A DNA stretch of 62,338 nucleotides from Phycicoccus jejuensis (GTDB lineage: Bacteria > Actinomycetota > Actinomycetes > Actinomycetales > Dermatophilaceae). Within the stretch, counting starts at the first letter, position 1. Each line of letters begins with the position of its first letter. Below the pieces are notes generated by a model that saw nothing but the letters and a program-made list of their open reading frames with translations, did not search any database and was not told the DNA's origin. The stretch spans positions 1 to 62,338 of the forward strand of contig NZ_JOEE01000012.1 of NCBI RefSeq assembly GCF_000720925.1, given 5' to 3'. Below, in pieces: positions 8,299 to 17,217 of this stretch. Position numbers and translations under genes: made by a program.

Positions 8299-9042
8299 AT
8301 GGCCGACGACCGTCCCGACCTCGTACCCCTCGAGGGTCCCTTCCGCTCCGTCCTCTGCGTCGTGGCGCACCCGGACGACATCGAGTACGGCACGGCCGCG
8401 GCCGTGCACCGCTGGGTGGGCGAGGGGGCGCACGTCGCGTACTTCCTCCTGACCCGCGGCGAGGCCGGCATCGACACGATGTCGCCCGAGGAGGCCGGTA
8501 CGGTGCGGGAGGCCGAGGAGCGCGAGAGCGCCCGCCGGGTCGGGGTCGACGTCGTCGAGTTCGCCGGCCGGGCCGACGGCGCCATCGAGGCCGGGGTGCC
8601 GCTGCGGCGTGAGATCGCCGCGGCCATCCGGCGGCACCGGCCCGACCTCGTCGTCGGCCAGACCTGGGCGGAGTTCTTCGGGCCGAACATGGTCAACCAG
8701 GCCGACCACCGCGCGGTCGGGCTCGCGACGCTCGACGCCGTGGCCGACGCCGGCAACCGGTGGCTGCACCGCGACCTGCTCGACGAGGGCCTCGAGCCGT
8801 GGGCCGGCGTGAAGGTCGTCGCCGTCGCGGGGTCGCCCTCGCCGACGCACGCCGTCGACGTGTCGGGCGAGCACTTCGAGGCGTCCGTGCACTCGCTCGA
8901 GGCGCACGCGGCCTACAACGCGGCGCTGCCCGACGACTTCCCGTCCCCGCGCGAGCTGCTCCAGATGATCCTCGGCGGCGGGGGAGAGGCGGCCGGCGTC
9001 GAGCACGCGTGGACCGCGCAGGTCGTCATCGACCGACGCTGA
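8299..9042 (+). CDS. PIG-L/LmbE-family zinc deacetylase
   Basis: A 247-residue protein with the defining zinc motif AHPDD (H24, D26, D27 within LCVVAHPDDIEYG) and a third ligand histidine in NQADHRAVG (about 136). The family removes acetyl groups from N-acetylglucosamine-type compounds. Actinobacterial members include the mycothiol enzymes MshB and Mca, and detoxifying or antibiotic-pathway paralogues. MshB and Mca are longer and have different C-termini, so this is a paralogue of unknown substrate. The start is supported by the leaderless -10 box 6 bases upstream. A short GTG-start gene follows after 4 bases. Confidence 0.8.
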   Translation: MADDRPDLVPLEGPFRSVLCVVAHPDDIEYGTAAAVHRWVGEGAHVAYFLLTRGEAGIDTMSPEEAGTVREAEERESARRVGVDVVEFAGRADGAIEAGVPLRREIAAAIRRHRPDLVVGQTWAEFFGPNMVNQADHRAVGLATLDAVADAGNRWLHRDLLDEGLEPWAGVKVVAVAGSPSPTHAVDVSGEHFEASVHSLEAHAAYNAALPDDFPSPRELLQMILGGGGEAAGVEHAWTAQVVIDRR

Positions 9043-9046
9043 CGCC

Positions 9047-9721
9047 GTGGCCGTCGTGCGCCGGTTGACCGACGTCTCGGTCGGCTCCTGGCTCGTGGAC
9101 CGGCTGGACCGTCGGGAGGACCGGTTCGGAACGGCCGGGTCCGTCGTGCCGTCGGGCTTCGCGCGAGTCGTGCGGGTGCTGCACCCGGTCGGGACGGACG
9201 GCGCAACCTGGGCCTCGGTCGCGGCGCGCACCGGTCGCACGATGCACCCGCTGGTGCAGTGGCGGTCCATCGCCGACCACGTCGTCGACGGGCGGTCGGG
9301 GGACATCGACCCGGAGGAGGGGAGCATCCCGGCCGCGACGCTGGAGGTGGTGCTGCGGCACTGTCCCGCAACGGGTGATGTCGTGCACGGCGTGTGGAGC
9401 GGCTTCGGATGGGTCGACCCGCCGGACCCACTGCTCGTCGGCAACCTGCGCGACTACGCCCTCTTCACCGGCCCGCGCCAGGCGGTCACCGAGTGGCCGG
9501 GCATCGCCGCCCCCTGGGACCAGAGCGCGAACTACGTCTGGCCCGCCGACCGGTCGTGGTGCGTGGCGACCGAGATCGACTGGGACTTCACCCTCGTGGC
9601 GTGCGACGACGACGTCGCCGACGCCCTGCGGGCCGACCCCGACCTCGAGACCTACGACGTCGCGGAGACCGACGACCTCATGCGGGCCGGGGACCGGGTC
9701 AACGGCCCTGGACGCGCCTGA
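9047..9721 (+). CDS. Conserved hypothetical protein of unknown function
   Basis: A 224-residue protein with a GTG start, 4 bases after the PIG-L-type gene and therefore likely on its transcript. It is rich in Trp and Asp, with runs such as WPGIAAPWDQSANYVWPADRSWCVATEIDWDFTLVAC near the C-terminus; this resembles actinobacterial proteins annotated only as hypothetical. No signal peptide, membrane segment or catalytic motif is evident. Its 3' end overlaps the convergent aminopeptidase gene by 23 bases. Coding composition and codon use match the neighbours. Confidence 0.6.
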   Translation: MAVVRRLTDVSVGSWLVDRLDRREDRFGTAGSVVPSGFARVVRVLHPVGTDGATWASVAARTGRTMHPLVQWRSIADHVVDGRSGDIDPEEGSIPAATLEVVLRHCPATGDVVHGVWSGFGWVDPPDPLLVGNLRDYALFTGPRQAVTEWPGIAAPWDQSANYVWPADRSWCVATEIDWDFTLVACDDDVADALRADPDLETYDVAETDDLMRAGDRVNGPGRA

Positions 9722-11198
9722 CCCAGGCCTCGACGTCCTCGGAGCTGCGCGGCATCGCGTCGGACAGGTTCTCGCAGCCGTCCTCGGTGACGAGCACGTC
9801 GTCCTCGATGCGCACGCCGATGCCGCGGAAGCGCTCGGGGGCCTTGAGGTCGTCGGACTTGAAGTAGAGGCCGGGCTCGACGGTGAGGACCATCCCGGGA
9901 CGCAGCTCGGCGTCCATGTACTCCTCGCGGGTCGCGAGGGCGCAGTCGTGGACGTCGAGGCCGAGGTGGTGCGAGGTGCCGTGCACCATCCAGCGGCGGT
10001 GGTACTGCCCGTGCTCCTTGTCGAGGCTGTCCTCGACCGAGACGCCCTCGGGGAGCAGGCCCCAGGCGTGCAGGTGCTCGGCGATGACGCGGATGGCCGC
10101 GGCATGGACGTCGGAGAACTTGTTGCCGGGCTTGACGGCGGCGATGCCCGCCTGCTGCGCGGCGTACACGGCGTCGTACACCTCGCGCTGGGCGTCGGTG
10201 TACGTGCCGTCGACGGGGAGCGTGCGGGTGATGTCGGCGGTGTAGAGGCTGTCGACCTCGACGCCCGCGTCGATGAGCACGAGCTCGCCGGCGGTGACCT
10301 CGCCGGTGTTCTTGATCCAGTGCAGCGTGTTCGCGTGGTCGCCGGCGGCGCAGATGGAGTCGTAGCCGACTCCGTTGCCGCGGTGGCGGGCGGTCAGCCC
10401 GAAGGTGCCCTCGAGCCACCGCTCGCCGCGGGGGTCGCCGACGGCGTCGGGGAGCGCGGCGATCATCGCCTCGAAGCCCTCGTGGGTGGCCGCGACCGCC
10501 TCGCGCATCTGCTCGACCTCGTAGTCGTCCTTGCACAGGCGCATGAGGGAGACCTCGTGGGCGAGGGCGTCGTCGGACTCCTGGAGGCCCTCCTCGGCGG
10601 CGCCGTTCGCGACGCGGGCGGCGTCGAGGCGGGCGGTCAGCTCGTGGTCGGCGTCGCGGACGACGCGGACGGTGACCTCGCCGGCGTCCTTGGCGACGGC
10701 GTCGACGAGACCGTCGACGTGCCGCGCGGTGAGCCCGAGCTCGAGCTCGACGTCCTCGAGGGTCGGCCGGGCGCCGACCCAGAACTCGCCGTAGCGGGCG
10801 TCGGCGAAGAACTCGTCGCTGTCGCGGTCGGCGAGCGGGCGGAAGTACAGGACCGCCTCGTGGCCGCCGTCCTCGAGCGGCTCGAGGACGAGCACGGCGT
10901 CCGGCTCGCGGTCGGCCCCGAGGCCGGTGAGGTAGGCGAAGGCGGTGTGCGGGCGGAAGACGTAGTCGGTGTCGTTGCTGCGGACCTTGAGCCCGCCCGC
11001 GGGCACGACGAGCCGCTGCTTCGGGTAGGCCGCGCTGAGCACGGCGCGGCGCGCGGCGGCCGGGGCCGCCGCGGGCGAGGGGCCCGTGACGGTCGGGCGG
11101 CGCGGCGCCCAGTCCTCGCGGATGAACGCCCGCAGCTCGTCGGTGGTCGCCCGGGCGCGGTTGTCGGCCTGCTTCTGCTCCTCGCTCACCCACCCCAT
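9699..11198 (-). CDS. pepP: Xaa-Pro aminopeptidase (aminopeptidase P, M24B)
   Basis: A 499-residue cytosolic metallopeptidase that removes an N-terminal residue preceding proline. It has the AMP_N domain (about 50-190, with VFRPHTAFAYLTGL) and a pita-bread M24 domain. The five dimetal ligands are visible: Asp in VLIDAGVE, Asp in YTADITRTLP, His in GTSHHLGLD, Glu in TVEPGLYF and Glu in GVRIEDD. An N-terminal extension of about 35 residues (EEQKQADNRARATTDELRAF) is typical of the actinobacterial form. The divergent DUF2332 gene starts about 80 bases away. Confidence 0.92.
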   Translation of the reverse strand: MGWVSEEQKQADNRARATTDELRAFIREDWAPRRPTVTGPSPAAAPAAARRAVLSAAYPKQRLVVPAGGLKVRSNDTDYVFRPHTAFAYLTGLGADREPDAVLVLEPLEDGGHEAVLYFRPLADRDSDEFFADARYGEFWVGARPTLEDVELELGLTARHVDGLVDAVAKDAGEVTVRVVRDADHELTARLDAARVANGAAEEGLQESDDALAHEVSLMRLCKDDYEVEQMREAVAATHEGFEAMIAALPDAVGDPRGERWLEGTFGLTARHRGNGVGYDSICAAGDHANTLHWIKNTGEVTAGELVLIDAGVEVDSLYTADITRTLPVDGTYTDAQREVYDAVYAAQQAGIAAVKPGNKFSDVHAAAIRVIAEHLHAWGLLPEGVSVEDSLDKEHGQYHRRWMVHGTSHHLGLDVHDCALATREEYMDAELRPGMVLTVEPGLYFKSDDLKAPERFRGIGVRIEDDVLVTEDGCENLSDAMPRSSEDVEAWVRRVQGR

Positions 11199-11275
11199 GC
11201 TGCCACGGCCGTCCGACCGCCCGACCCGTGGCGCAGCGTTTGCGGCGCCGGAGCGCGCGTTGCGACACTCTGCCG

Positions 11276-12349
11276 GTGACAGCAGAGCAGGCGGCGCACG
11301 GCCAGGGGGCCGGCGCCCCGAAGACCCTGGCGGACCGGTTCCGCGAGCACTTCGGCCACCGGGACCACCTCTACGGGGTGCTCCTCGCCGAGATGGCCGA
11401 CGACTGGGACGACGAGGGCGTCACCCGCGAGATCTTCGAGGGCTGGGAGCATTCGGAGGCGCGCCAGTTCGTCCAGCTGCGCCTGCTCGCCGGGCTCTTC
11501 CGCATCGTCCTGCGCGGCGACGCCCCGCAGCTCGTGCCGTTCTACCCGGTGCTCGGCGGTGACGCCGACCCCGAGGAGGCGTGGGCGGCCGTCCGGCCGG
11601 TGCTCGCCGCGCACGTCGTCGAGCTGAGGGACAGTCTCGACGACGCGCCGCAGACCAACGAGCCCGGTCGGGCCGTGGCGCTGCTCGTCGGCATCTCGGA
11701 GGCCGTGCGGCGGACCGGTCTGCGCAACGTCCGGCTGCTCGAGCTCGGGGCGTCGGCGGGGATGGGTCTGCAGGTCGACCGGTACCGGTTCGAGGGCGAC
11801 GGCTGGAGCGCGGGCCCCGAGGACGCCCCCCTCGTCATCGACGCCTGTGGCGCAGCGGGGTTCGACCCGCAGCCGTTCGAGGTCGTCGAGCGGCGCGGGT
11901 GCGACCTCGCACCGGTCGACGTCTCGACGGAGGAGGGAGAGGCGTACATGCGCTCCTTCGTCTGGCCGTGGATGCTCGACCGCCACCTGCGGTTCGACGG
12001 GGCCCTCGAGGTGATGCGCCGGCACCCCGTCACCGTCGACGCCGCGCCGGCCGGTGCGTGGCTCGCCGAGCAGCTGGCCGCCGCCCCGGCGGAGGGGGTG
12101 CTGACGGTCGTGTGGCACTCGGTGACCCGGGTCTACTGGGCGGTCGAGGAGGCCCGGGCGGTGGAGTCCGCCATGGTGGACGCCCGGGGCCGCATGCCGC
12201 TCGCCCACGTGTCGATGGAGACCCCGTGGGCGGTCTGGGAGTCGGCCGTCGCACGGCCCCTGCCGCGGATGCCGCGCATCGAGCTCGACGGGGTCCTCCT
12301 CGGCACCTGCGACCACCACGGGCCCCCGGTGCAGCTCGAGCGTCGATGA
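11276..12349 (+). CDS. DUF2332 family protein
   Basis: A 357-residue protein of the actinobacterial DUF2332 family. Hallmarks include the early LADRFREHFGHRDHLYGVLLAEMADDW, LLELGASAGMGLQVDRYRF (a methyltransferase-like glycine motif) and VVWHSVTRVYW near the C-terminus. The fold therefore looks like a degenerate SAM-methyltransferase, but no activity is known to me. The GTG at 11276 is preferred over a GTG at 11228 because the conserved family region begins soon after it. It overlaps the CoA ligase by 4 bases (ATGA), so both are on one transcript. Confidence 0.7.
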   Translation: MTAEQAAHGQGAGAPKTLADRFREHFGHRDHLYGVLLAEMADDWDDEGVTREIFEGWEHSEARQFVQLRLLAGLFRIVLRGDAPQLVPFYPVLGGDADPEEAWAAVRPVLAAHVVELRDSLDDAPQTNEPGRAVALLVGISEAVRRTGLRNVRLLELGASAGMGLQVDRYRFEGDGWSAGPEDAPLVIDACGAAGFDPQPFEVVERRGCDLAPVDVSTEEGEAYMRSFVWPWMLDRHLRFDGALEVMRRHPVTVDAAPAGAWLAEQLAAAPAEGVLTVVWHSVTRVYWAVEEARAVESAMVDARGRMPLAHVSMETPWAVWESAVARPLPRMPRIELDGVLLGTCDHHGPPVQLERR

Positions 12350-13890
12350 CGCCGCGGCTGCCGCCCGTCAACCTCGCCCGCGCGTGCCTCGGCCCGGCGG
12401 CGCACCGGCCGGCCGACGGGCTCGGGCTCGTCGTCACGCACGACCTCGACGACCCGTCGGCGGGCGAGGAGCGGTGGACGTGGGGGGAGCTGGCCGACGC
12501 CGTGCGCGCCGTCGCGGCGGGGCTGCTGGGCAGCGGGATCCGGCCGGGGGAGCGGCTCGTCCTGCGGCTCGGCGACACGAGCGACTTCGCGCTCGCGTTC
12601 TTCGGGGCGGTGGCGGCGGGTGTCGTGCCGGTGCCGACCTCGGACCAGCTGACCGCCGAGGAGGTCGCGTTCGTCGCGGCCGACTGCGGCGCGGTCGCGC
12701 TCGCGGTGGCGCCGGGCCTCGAGGTGTCCACCGGGCTGCCGGTGGTGGGGCCGGAGGACCTCGGTCGGTGGCGGGCCGGTGGCGCTCGGGCGGACTGGGC
12801 GTCGACGGCGGCCGACGACCCCGCGTTCCTCGTCTACACGTCGGGGACGACCGGCCGGCCCAAGGGCGTGCTGCACGCGCACCGGTCGGTCCTCGGCCGG
12901 CGGCCCATGTACGACGGGTGGCTCGGCATCGGCCCGGGGGACGTCGTGCTCCACGCCGGGTCGTTCACGTGGACCTACACGCTCGGGGTGGGGCTGACGG
13001 ACCCGTGGGCGGTCGGCGCCACGGCGGTCGTCCACAGCGGACGTCGCGACCCGGCAGCGTGGCCTCGCCTCGTGGAGCACTGCGCGGCAACGGTGTTCGC
13101 GGCGGTCCCGGGCGTCTACCGGCAGCTGCTGGCCCGATGGGCGGGTGGTCCGCTCGGTGCGCCGGACGGTCCGCTGCGCTCGCTGCGGCACGCCGTCACG
13201 GCGGGGGAGGCGCTGGCTCCGGTCCTGCTGGAGGAGTGGCGAGCACGGACCGGGCTCGAGCTGTTCGAGGCGCTCGGGATGAGCGAGGTCTCGACGTTCG
13301 TCTCGTCGGGACCGTCGACCCCGGTGCGGCCCGGCAGCCCCGGCCGCGCGCAGCCGGGTCGGCGCATCGCCGTGCTGCCCGTCGACGGTGGGGAGGAGCC
13401 GTTGCCGGTCGGCGAGGCGGGGCTGCTGGCGGTGCACCGCAGCGACCCGGGGCTGATGCTCGGCTCCTGGCAGCGTCCGGACGAGGACGGGTCCGCCTGG
13501 CGCGGAGACTGGTTCGTCAGCGGCGACCTCGTCCACGTCGACGCCGACGGCTACGTCCACCACCACGGCCGGGCGGACGACGTGATGACCTCGATGGGGT
13601 ACCGGGTCTCGCCGCACGAGGTCGAGGCCGTCCTGGCGCGCCACCCCTCCGTCGGCGAGGTCGCGGTGACCGAGGTGGCCGTACGCGACGGCGTGCGCAT
13701 CATCACGGCGTTCGTCGTCCCGGCGGCGGACGAGCACCCGGACGAGCAGGTGCTGCTGGCCTTCGCCGCCGAGCACCTGGCCCGGTACAAGTGCCCGCGC
13801 GCCGTCCGGGTCGTCGGGCGGCTGCCGCGCACGCCCAACGGCAAGGTCGTGCGACGGTCGCTGGCCGGCGGCCCGGAGCCGTTGTCGTAG
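12346..13890 (+). CDS. AMP-binding acyl-CoA synthetase / ligase
   Basis: A 514-residue ANL-superfamily enzyme that activates a carboxylic acid as acyl-AMP and then CoA thioester. The P-loop FLVYTSGTTGRPKGVLHAH lies near 161-179, the A5 motif ALGMSEVSTF near 305-314, the hinge region SGDLVHVDADGYVHHHGRADDVM near 388-410, and the C-terminal catalytic lysine in PRTPNGKVVRR. YRVSPHEVEAVLARHPSVGEVAVTEV resembles medium-chain or benzoate-type ligases. It is translationally coupled to DUF2332. The acid it activates is not predictable; it could feed the CoA-dependent enzymes in this part of the window. Confidence 0.85.
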   Translation: MTPRLPPVNLARACLGPAAHRPADGLGLVVTHDLDDPSAGEERWTWGELADAVRAVAAGLLGSGIRPGERLVLRLGDTSDFALAFFGAVAAGVVPVPTSDQLTAEEVAFVAADCGAVALAVAPGLEVSTGLPVVGPEDLGRWRAGGARADWASTAADDPAFLVYTSGTTGRPKGVLHAHRSVLGRRPMYDGWLGIGPGDVVLHAGSFTWTYTLGVGLTDPWAVGATAVVHSGRRDPAAWPRLVEHCAATVFAAVPGVYRQLLARWAGGPLGAPDGPLRSLRHAVTAGEALAPVLLEEWRARTGLELFEALGMSEVSTFVSSGPSTPVRPGSPGRAQPGRRIAVLPVDGGEEPLPVGEAGLLAVHRSDPGLMLGSWQRPDEDGSAWRGDWFVSGDLVHVDADGYVHHHGRADDVMTSMGYRVSPHEVEAVLARHPSVGEVAVTEVAVRDGVRIITAFVVPAADEHPDEQVLLAFAAEHLARYKCPRAVRVVGRLPRTPNGKVVRRSLAGGPEPLS

Positions 13891-13898
13891 AGCGACTC

Positions 13899-15410
13899 TC
13901 AGTCGTCGACCCAGTCGAGGGTGCGGTCGACGGCCTTGCGCCACCCGGCGTAGCCGTCGCGCCGCTGCTCGTCGGACCAGGTGGGCTCCCACCGCTCGTC
14001 CTCGGCCCAGTTGGCCCGCAGCTCGTCGGTGTCGGCCCAGAACCCGACCGCCAGGCCGGCCGCGTACGCAGCGCCGAGCGCGGTCGTCTCGGCGACGACC
14101 GGCTTGCTGACCGGCACCCCGAGGACGTCGGCCTGGAGCTGCATGCACAGCCGGTTCGCGGTGACGCCGCCGTCGACCTTGAGGCACGTCATCTCGACAC
14201 CGGAGTCCGCGACCATCGCGTCGGCGACGTCGCGCGACTGGTAGCAGATGGCCTCGAGCGTCGCCCGCGCCAGGTGCGCGTTGGTGTTGAAGCGCGACAG
14301 GCCGACGATCGCGCCGCGGGCGTCGCTGCGCCAGTAGGGCGCGAAGAGTCCGCTGAACGCCGGCACGAAGTACACGCCGCCGGAGTCCTCGACCTGGGCC
14401 GCGAGGCGTTCGACCTCGGAGGCTCCCGAGATGATGCCCAGCTGGTCGCGCAGCCACTGGACCGCGCTGCCCGTCACCGCGATCGAGCCCTCGAGGGCGT
14501 ACACCGGCTTGGCGTCGCCCAGCTGGTAGGCGACCGTCGTCAGGAGCCCGTTCGTGCTGCGCACGAGCTCCTCGCCGGTGTTGAGCAGGAGGAAGTTGCC
14601 CGTCCCGTACGTGTTCTTGGCCTCACCGGGCGCGAAGCACACCTGGCCGACGGTCGCCGCCTGCTGGTCACCGAGCACCCCGGTGATCGGCACCGCGCTC
14701 GTGCCGCGCCGGCCGCCCGTGCGCCCGAACGCCTCCGCGTGGCTGCTCGCGCTGATGGTCGGCAGCATCGCACGAGGGATATCGAAGAAGCCGAGGAGCT
14801 CGTCGTCCCAGTCGAGCGTGGTGAGGTCCATGAGCATCGTGCGGCTGGCGTTCGTCACGTCGGTGACGTGCAGGCCGCCGTCCGGGCCGCCGGTGAGGTT
14901 CCAGACGACCCAGGTGTCGGGGGTGCCGAAGAGCGCGTCCCCACGCTCGGCGGCCGCGCGCAGGCCGTCGACGTTCTCGAGCATCCACTGGACCTTGCCG
15001 GCGCTGAAGTAGGTGGCGGGCGGCAGCCCGGCCTTCTCGCGGATGACGTCGCCGCGGCCGTCGGCGTCGAGCGCGCGGGCGATCGCGGCGGTGCGGGTGT
15101 CCTGCCAGACGATCGCGTTGTGGAACGGGCGGCCGGTGCGCTTGTCCCAGACGATCGCCGTCTCGCGCTGGTTCGTGATGCCGATCGCGGCGAGGTCGCC
15201 GGTCGAGAGACCGGAGCTCGTCAGGGCCGAGCCGATGGCGGTCTGGGTGCGGTCCCAGATCTCAAGCGGGTTGTGCTCGACCCATCCGGCGCGGGGGAGG
15301 ACCTGCTCGTGCTCGAGCTGGTGACGGGCCACCTCGCGCCCGTCGTGGTCGAACACCATGAACCGGGTGCTCGTCGTGCCCTGGTCGACCGCGCCGATGA
15401 AGTCCGCCAT
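13899..15410 (-). CDS. glpK: Glycerol kinase
   Basis: A 503-residue FGGY-family kinase that phosphorylates glycerol to sn-glycerol 3-phosphate. Signature stretches are [16 protein letters not shown] (phosphate-binding 1), [26 protein letters not shown], the [13 protein letters not shown] region, and [22 protein letters not shown] near the C-terminus. Length and motifs fit GlpK rather than xylulokinase relatives. No glycerol facilitator or GlpD is adjacent. A TAGGGT box 6 bases before the ATG predicts a leaderless transcript. It converges on the CoA ligase with only 8 bases between the stops. Confidence 0.95.
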   Translation of the reverse strand: MADFIGAVDQGTTSTRFMVFDHDGREVARHQLEHEQVLPRAGWVEHNPLEIWDRTQTAIGSALTSSGLSTGDLAAIGITNQRETAIVWDKRTGRPFHNAIVWQDTRTAAIARALDADGRGDVIREKAGLPPATYFSAGKVQWMLENVDGLRAAAERGDALFGTPDTWVVWNLTGGPDGGLHVTDVTNASRTMLMDLTTLDWDDELLGFFDIPRAMLPTISASSHAEAFGRTGGRRGTSAVPITGVLGDQQAATVGQVCFAPGEAKNTYGTGNFLLLNTGEELVRSTNGLLTTVAYQLGDAKPVYALEGSIAVTGSAVQWLRDQLGIISGASEVERLAAQVEDSGGVYFVPAFSGLFAPYWRSDARGAIVGLSRFNTNAHLARATLEAICYQSRDVADAMVADSGVEMTCLKVDGGVTANRLCMQLQADVLGVPVSKPVVAETTALGAAYAAGLAVGFWADTDELRANWAEDERWEPTWSDEQRRDGYAGWRKAVDRTLDWVDD

Positions 15411-15416
15411 GACCCG

Positions 15417-15422
15417 ACCCTA
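15417..15422 (-). promoter_or_regulatory. -10 box of a predicted leaderless glpK promoter
   Basis: On the minus strand TAGGGT ends 6 bases before the glpK ATG at 15410. No ribosome site intervenes. Confidence 0.5.
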
Positions 15423-15571
15423 GAGCCCCCGACCCTCGACCACCGAGGCTCCGGGCGGGCTTGTCGGCGCCGGGCGGGGTCGTTGTCCCGCCCCGTGCCG
15501 ACAACCCCGTCCCCGCCGGACCCTGTGGACAAGTCCGCGGCTGTGGCGACCGGTTCCAGCACGATCTCGGG

Positions 15572-16510
15572 ATGGACGGTCGACTGACGGCGTTCGCGCT
15601 GGCCCGAGGTGGGGTGTTCACCAGCGCGGAGGCGACGGGCCTCGGGGTGGAGGAGACGGCGCTGCGCCGAGCCAGGGCCGCGGGCGGCGTGGTGCGGGTG
15701 CGCCGTGACGCCTATGTGCTCGGCGAGTGCTGGACGGACGCGGGACCCGAGCAACGGTTGGCCCTCCGGACGCGGGCTGTGCTCCGGACCCGGGGGCAGG
15801 ACGTGGCCTCGCACCAGTCGGCCCTCGCCCTCCACGGGCTGCCGCTCGTCGACCTTGCGCTCGACGTCGTCGACGTCCTCGGCGGGTCGACCCGTACGCG
15901 CTCGGCCGGGGGCCTGCGGGTCCACCCCCGGGAGGACGTCGAGCACGTCGTCGCCGACGGCTACCGGTGCGTCCCCGTCGCGTTCGCCCTCGCGCAGGTC
16001 GTCGTCCGGTCGGGCGTGCGCGCGGGGATGGTGCCGGTCGACGCCGCGCTGCACTCCGGGCGCATCTCGCGAGGGCAGCTCGGTGAGGCGCTCGGGCGGT
16101 TGGCCGGGCGCCCGGCGCAGGTCCTGCGCGCCGAGTCGGTGATGGCTCGGTGCAGCGCCCTCTCCGAGTCCCCGGGCGAGACGCTGACCCGGCTGTTCCT
16201 CGTGGACGCCGGGTTCGTGCTGCGGGCGCAGGTGCCGGTCGGGGACGACGACGGTCTCGTCGGTCGGGTCGACCTCCTCGTCGAGGACCGCGTCGTCGTC
16301 GAGTTCGACGGGGCCGTGAAGTACGGCGGGACGGACGGACGTGAGGCGCTGGTCGCCGAGAAGCGCCGGGAGGACCGCCTGCGCGCGCTCGGGTACGCGG
16401 TCGTCCGCGTCACGTGGGCCGACCTGGCGCATCCCGAGCGGGTCGTCGCGCGGGTCCGGCGGGCGCTGGCGGGGTTGTCGGCACGGGGCGTGGCAACAAC
16501 CCTGTCCTGA
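15572..16510 (+). CDS. AbiEi-like winged-helix plus DUF559 nuclease-like protein
   Basis: A 312-residue two-part protein. The N-terminus (LTAFALARGGVFTSAEATGLGVEETALRRARAAGGVVRVRRDAYVLG, about 5-51) is the winged-helix element found in AbiEi-type antitoxin regulators, followed by SHQSALALHGLPL. The C-terminus (about 205-300) resembles DUF559/very-short-patch-repair endonuclease folds: GRVDLLVEDRVVVEFDG, K in AEKRREDRLRALGYAVVRVTWADL. Residues D, E-x-D and a downstream K would fit a PD-(D/E)XK site. No AbiEii nucleotidyltransferase toxin is adjacent, so a classical type IV toxin-antitoxin pair is not present. Such solitary fusions are frequent in actinobacteria and their role is unknown. Confidence 0.7.
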   Translation: MDGRLTAFALARGGVFTSAEATGLGVEETALRRARAAGGVVRVRRDAYVLGECWTDAGPEQRLALRTRAVLRTRGQDVASHQSALALHGLPLVDLALDVVDVLGGSTRTRSAGGLRVHPREDVEHVVADGYRCVPVAFALAQVVVRSGVRAGMVPVDAALHSGRISRGQLGEALGRLAGRPAQVLRAESVMARCSALSESPGETLTRLFLVDAGFVLRAQVPVGDDDGLVGRVDLLVEDRVVVEFDGAVKYGGTDGREALVAEKRREDRLRALGYAVVRVTWADLAHPERVVARVRRALAGLSARGVATTLS

Positions 16511-16670
16511 GCCGGTTTCCCCGTCACGAAGCAGGGTGGGCCGGTGATGCACCCGCGTCGGGTGCTGGCGGGTCGCTGCGCCGGTGTGGGGAAGGGCACG
16601 TCGCGGCGGGCTGCCGCCGGTCGCGGGCTCGCGCGAGGATGTCCGGGACACCGGAGCGAAGGAGATCGAC

Positions 16671-17213
16671 GTGCAGTTCGGGCGCAGCTACGAGGAGTTC
16701 GAGGTCGGGGCGACGTACAAGCACTGGCCCGGCAAGACGGTGACCGAGTACGACGACCACCTGTTCTGCCTGCTGACGATGAACCACCACCCGCTCCACC
16801 TCGACAGCCACTACGCCGAGGAGACGACGCAGTTCGGGAAGAACGTCGTCGTCGGCAACTACGTCTACTCGATCCTCCTCGGGATGTCGGTGCCGGACGT
16901 CAGCGGCAAGGCCATCGCCAACCTCGAGATCGAGAGCCTCCGGCACGTCGCGCCGACCTTCCACGGCGACACCCTCTACGGCGAGACGACGGTGCTCGAC
17001 AAGTGGGAGAGCACGAGCAAGGACGACCGGGGGGTCGTCCACGTCGAGACGATCGGCTACAAGCAGGACGGCACGGTCGTCTGCATCTTCCGGCGCAAGG
17101 TCATGGTCCCGAAGCAGTCCTACCTCGACGCCCGCGGCGGCGAGCAGCCCGGCCGCCCGACGCCGCAGCCGGACCGGAACTGGCCCGGTCCGGCTGCCAC
17201 GCCGCAGTCCTGA
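16671..17213 (+). CDS. MaoC-family hydratase, itaconyl/mesaconyl-CoA hydratase-like
   Basis: A 180-residue single hot-dog hydratase. The GTG start is fixed by GAAGGAG 6 bases upstream. The region FGRSYEEFEVGATYKHWPGKTVTEYDDHLFCLLTMNHHPLHLD matches actinobacterial MaoC proteins such as Rv2499c, which acts with a CitE lyase and an acyl-CoA dehydrogenase in itaconate/leucine catabolism. The catalytic GDxNPLH of R-specific enoyl-CoA hydratases is here MNHHPLH, so the usual Asp is replaced by Asn; this is my alignment by eye. It would hydrate an unsaturated dicarboxylic or branched acyl-CoA. It is not adjacent to the lyases at 413-2337. Confidence 0.75.
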   Translation: MQFGRSYEEFEVGATYKHWPGKTVTEYDDHLFCLLTMNHHPLHLDSHYAEETTQFGKNVVVGNYVYSILLGMSVPDVSGKAIANLEIESLRHVAPTFHGDTLYGETTVLDKWESTSKDDRGVVHVETIGYKQDGTVVCIFRRKVMVPKQSYLDARGGEQPGRPTPQPDRNWPGPAATPQS

Positions 17214-17217
17214 GGGA

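Noticed and set aside
15572..16510. A type IV AbiE toxin-antitoxin system
   Set aside because: No AbiEii nucleotidyltransferase gene lies on either side; the next gene is a MaoC hydratase.
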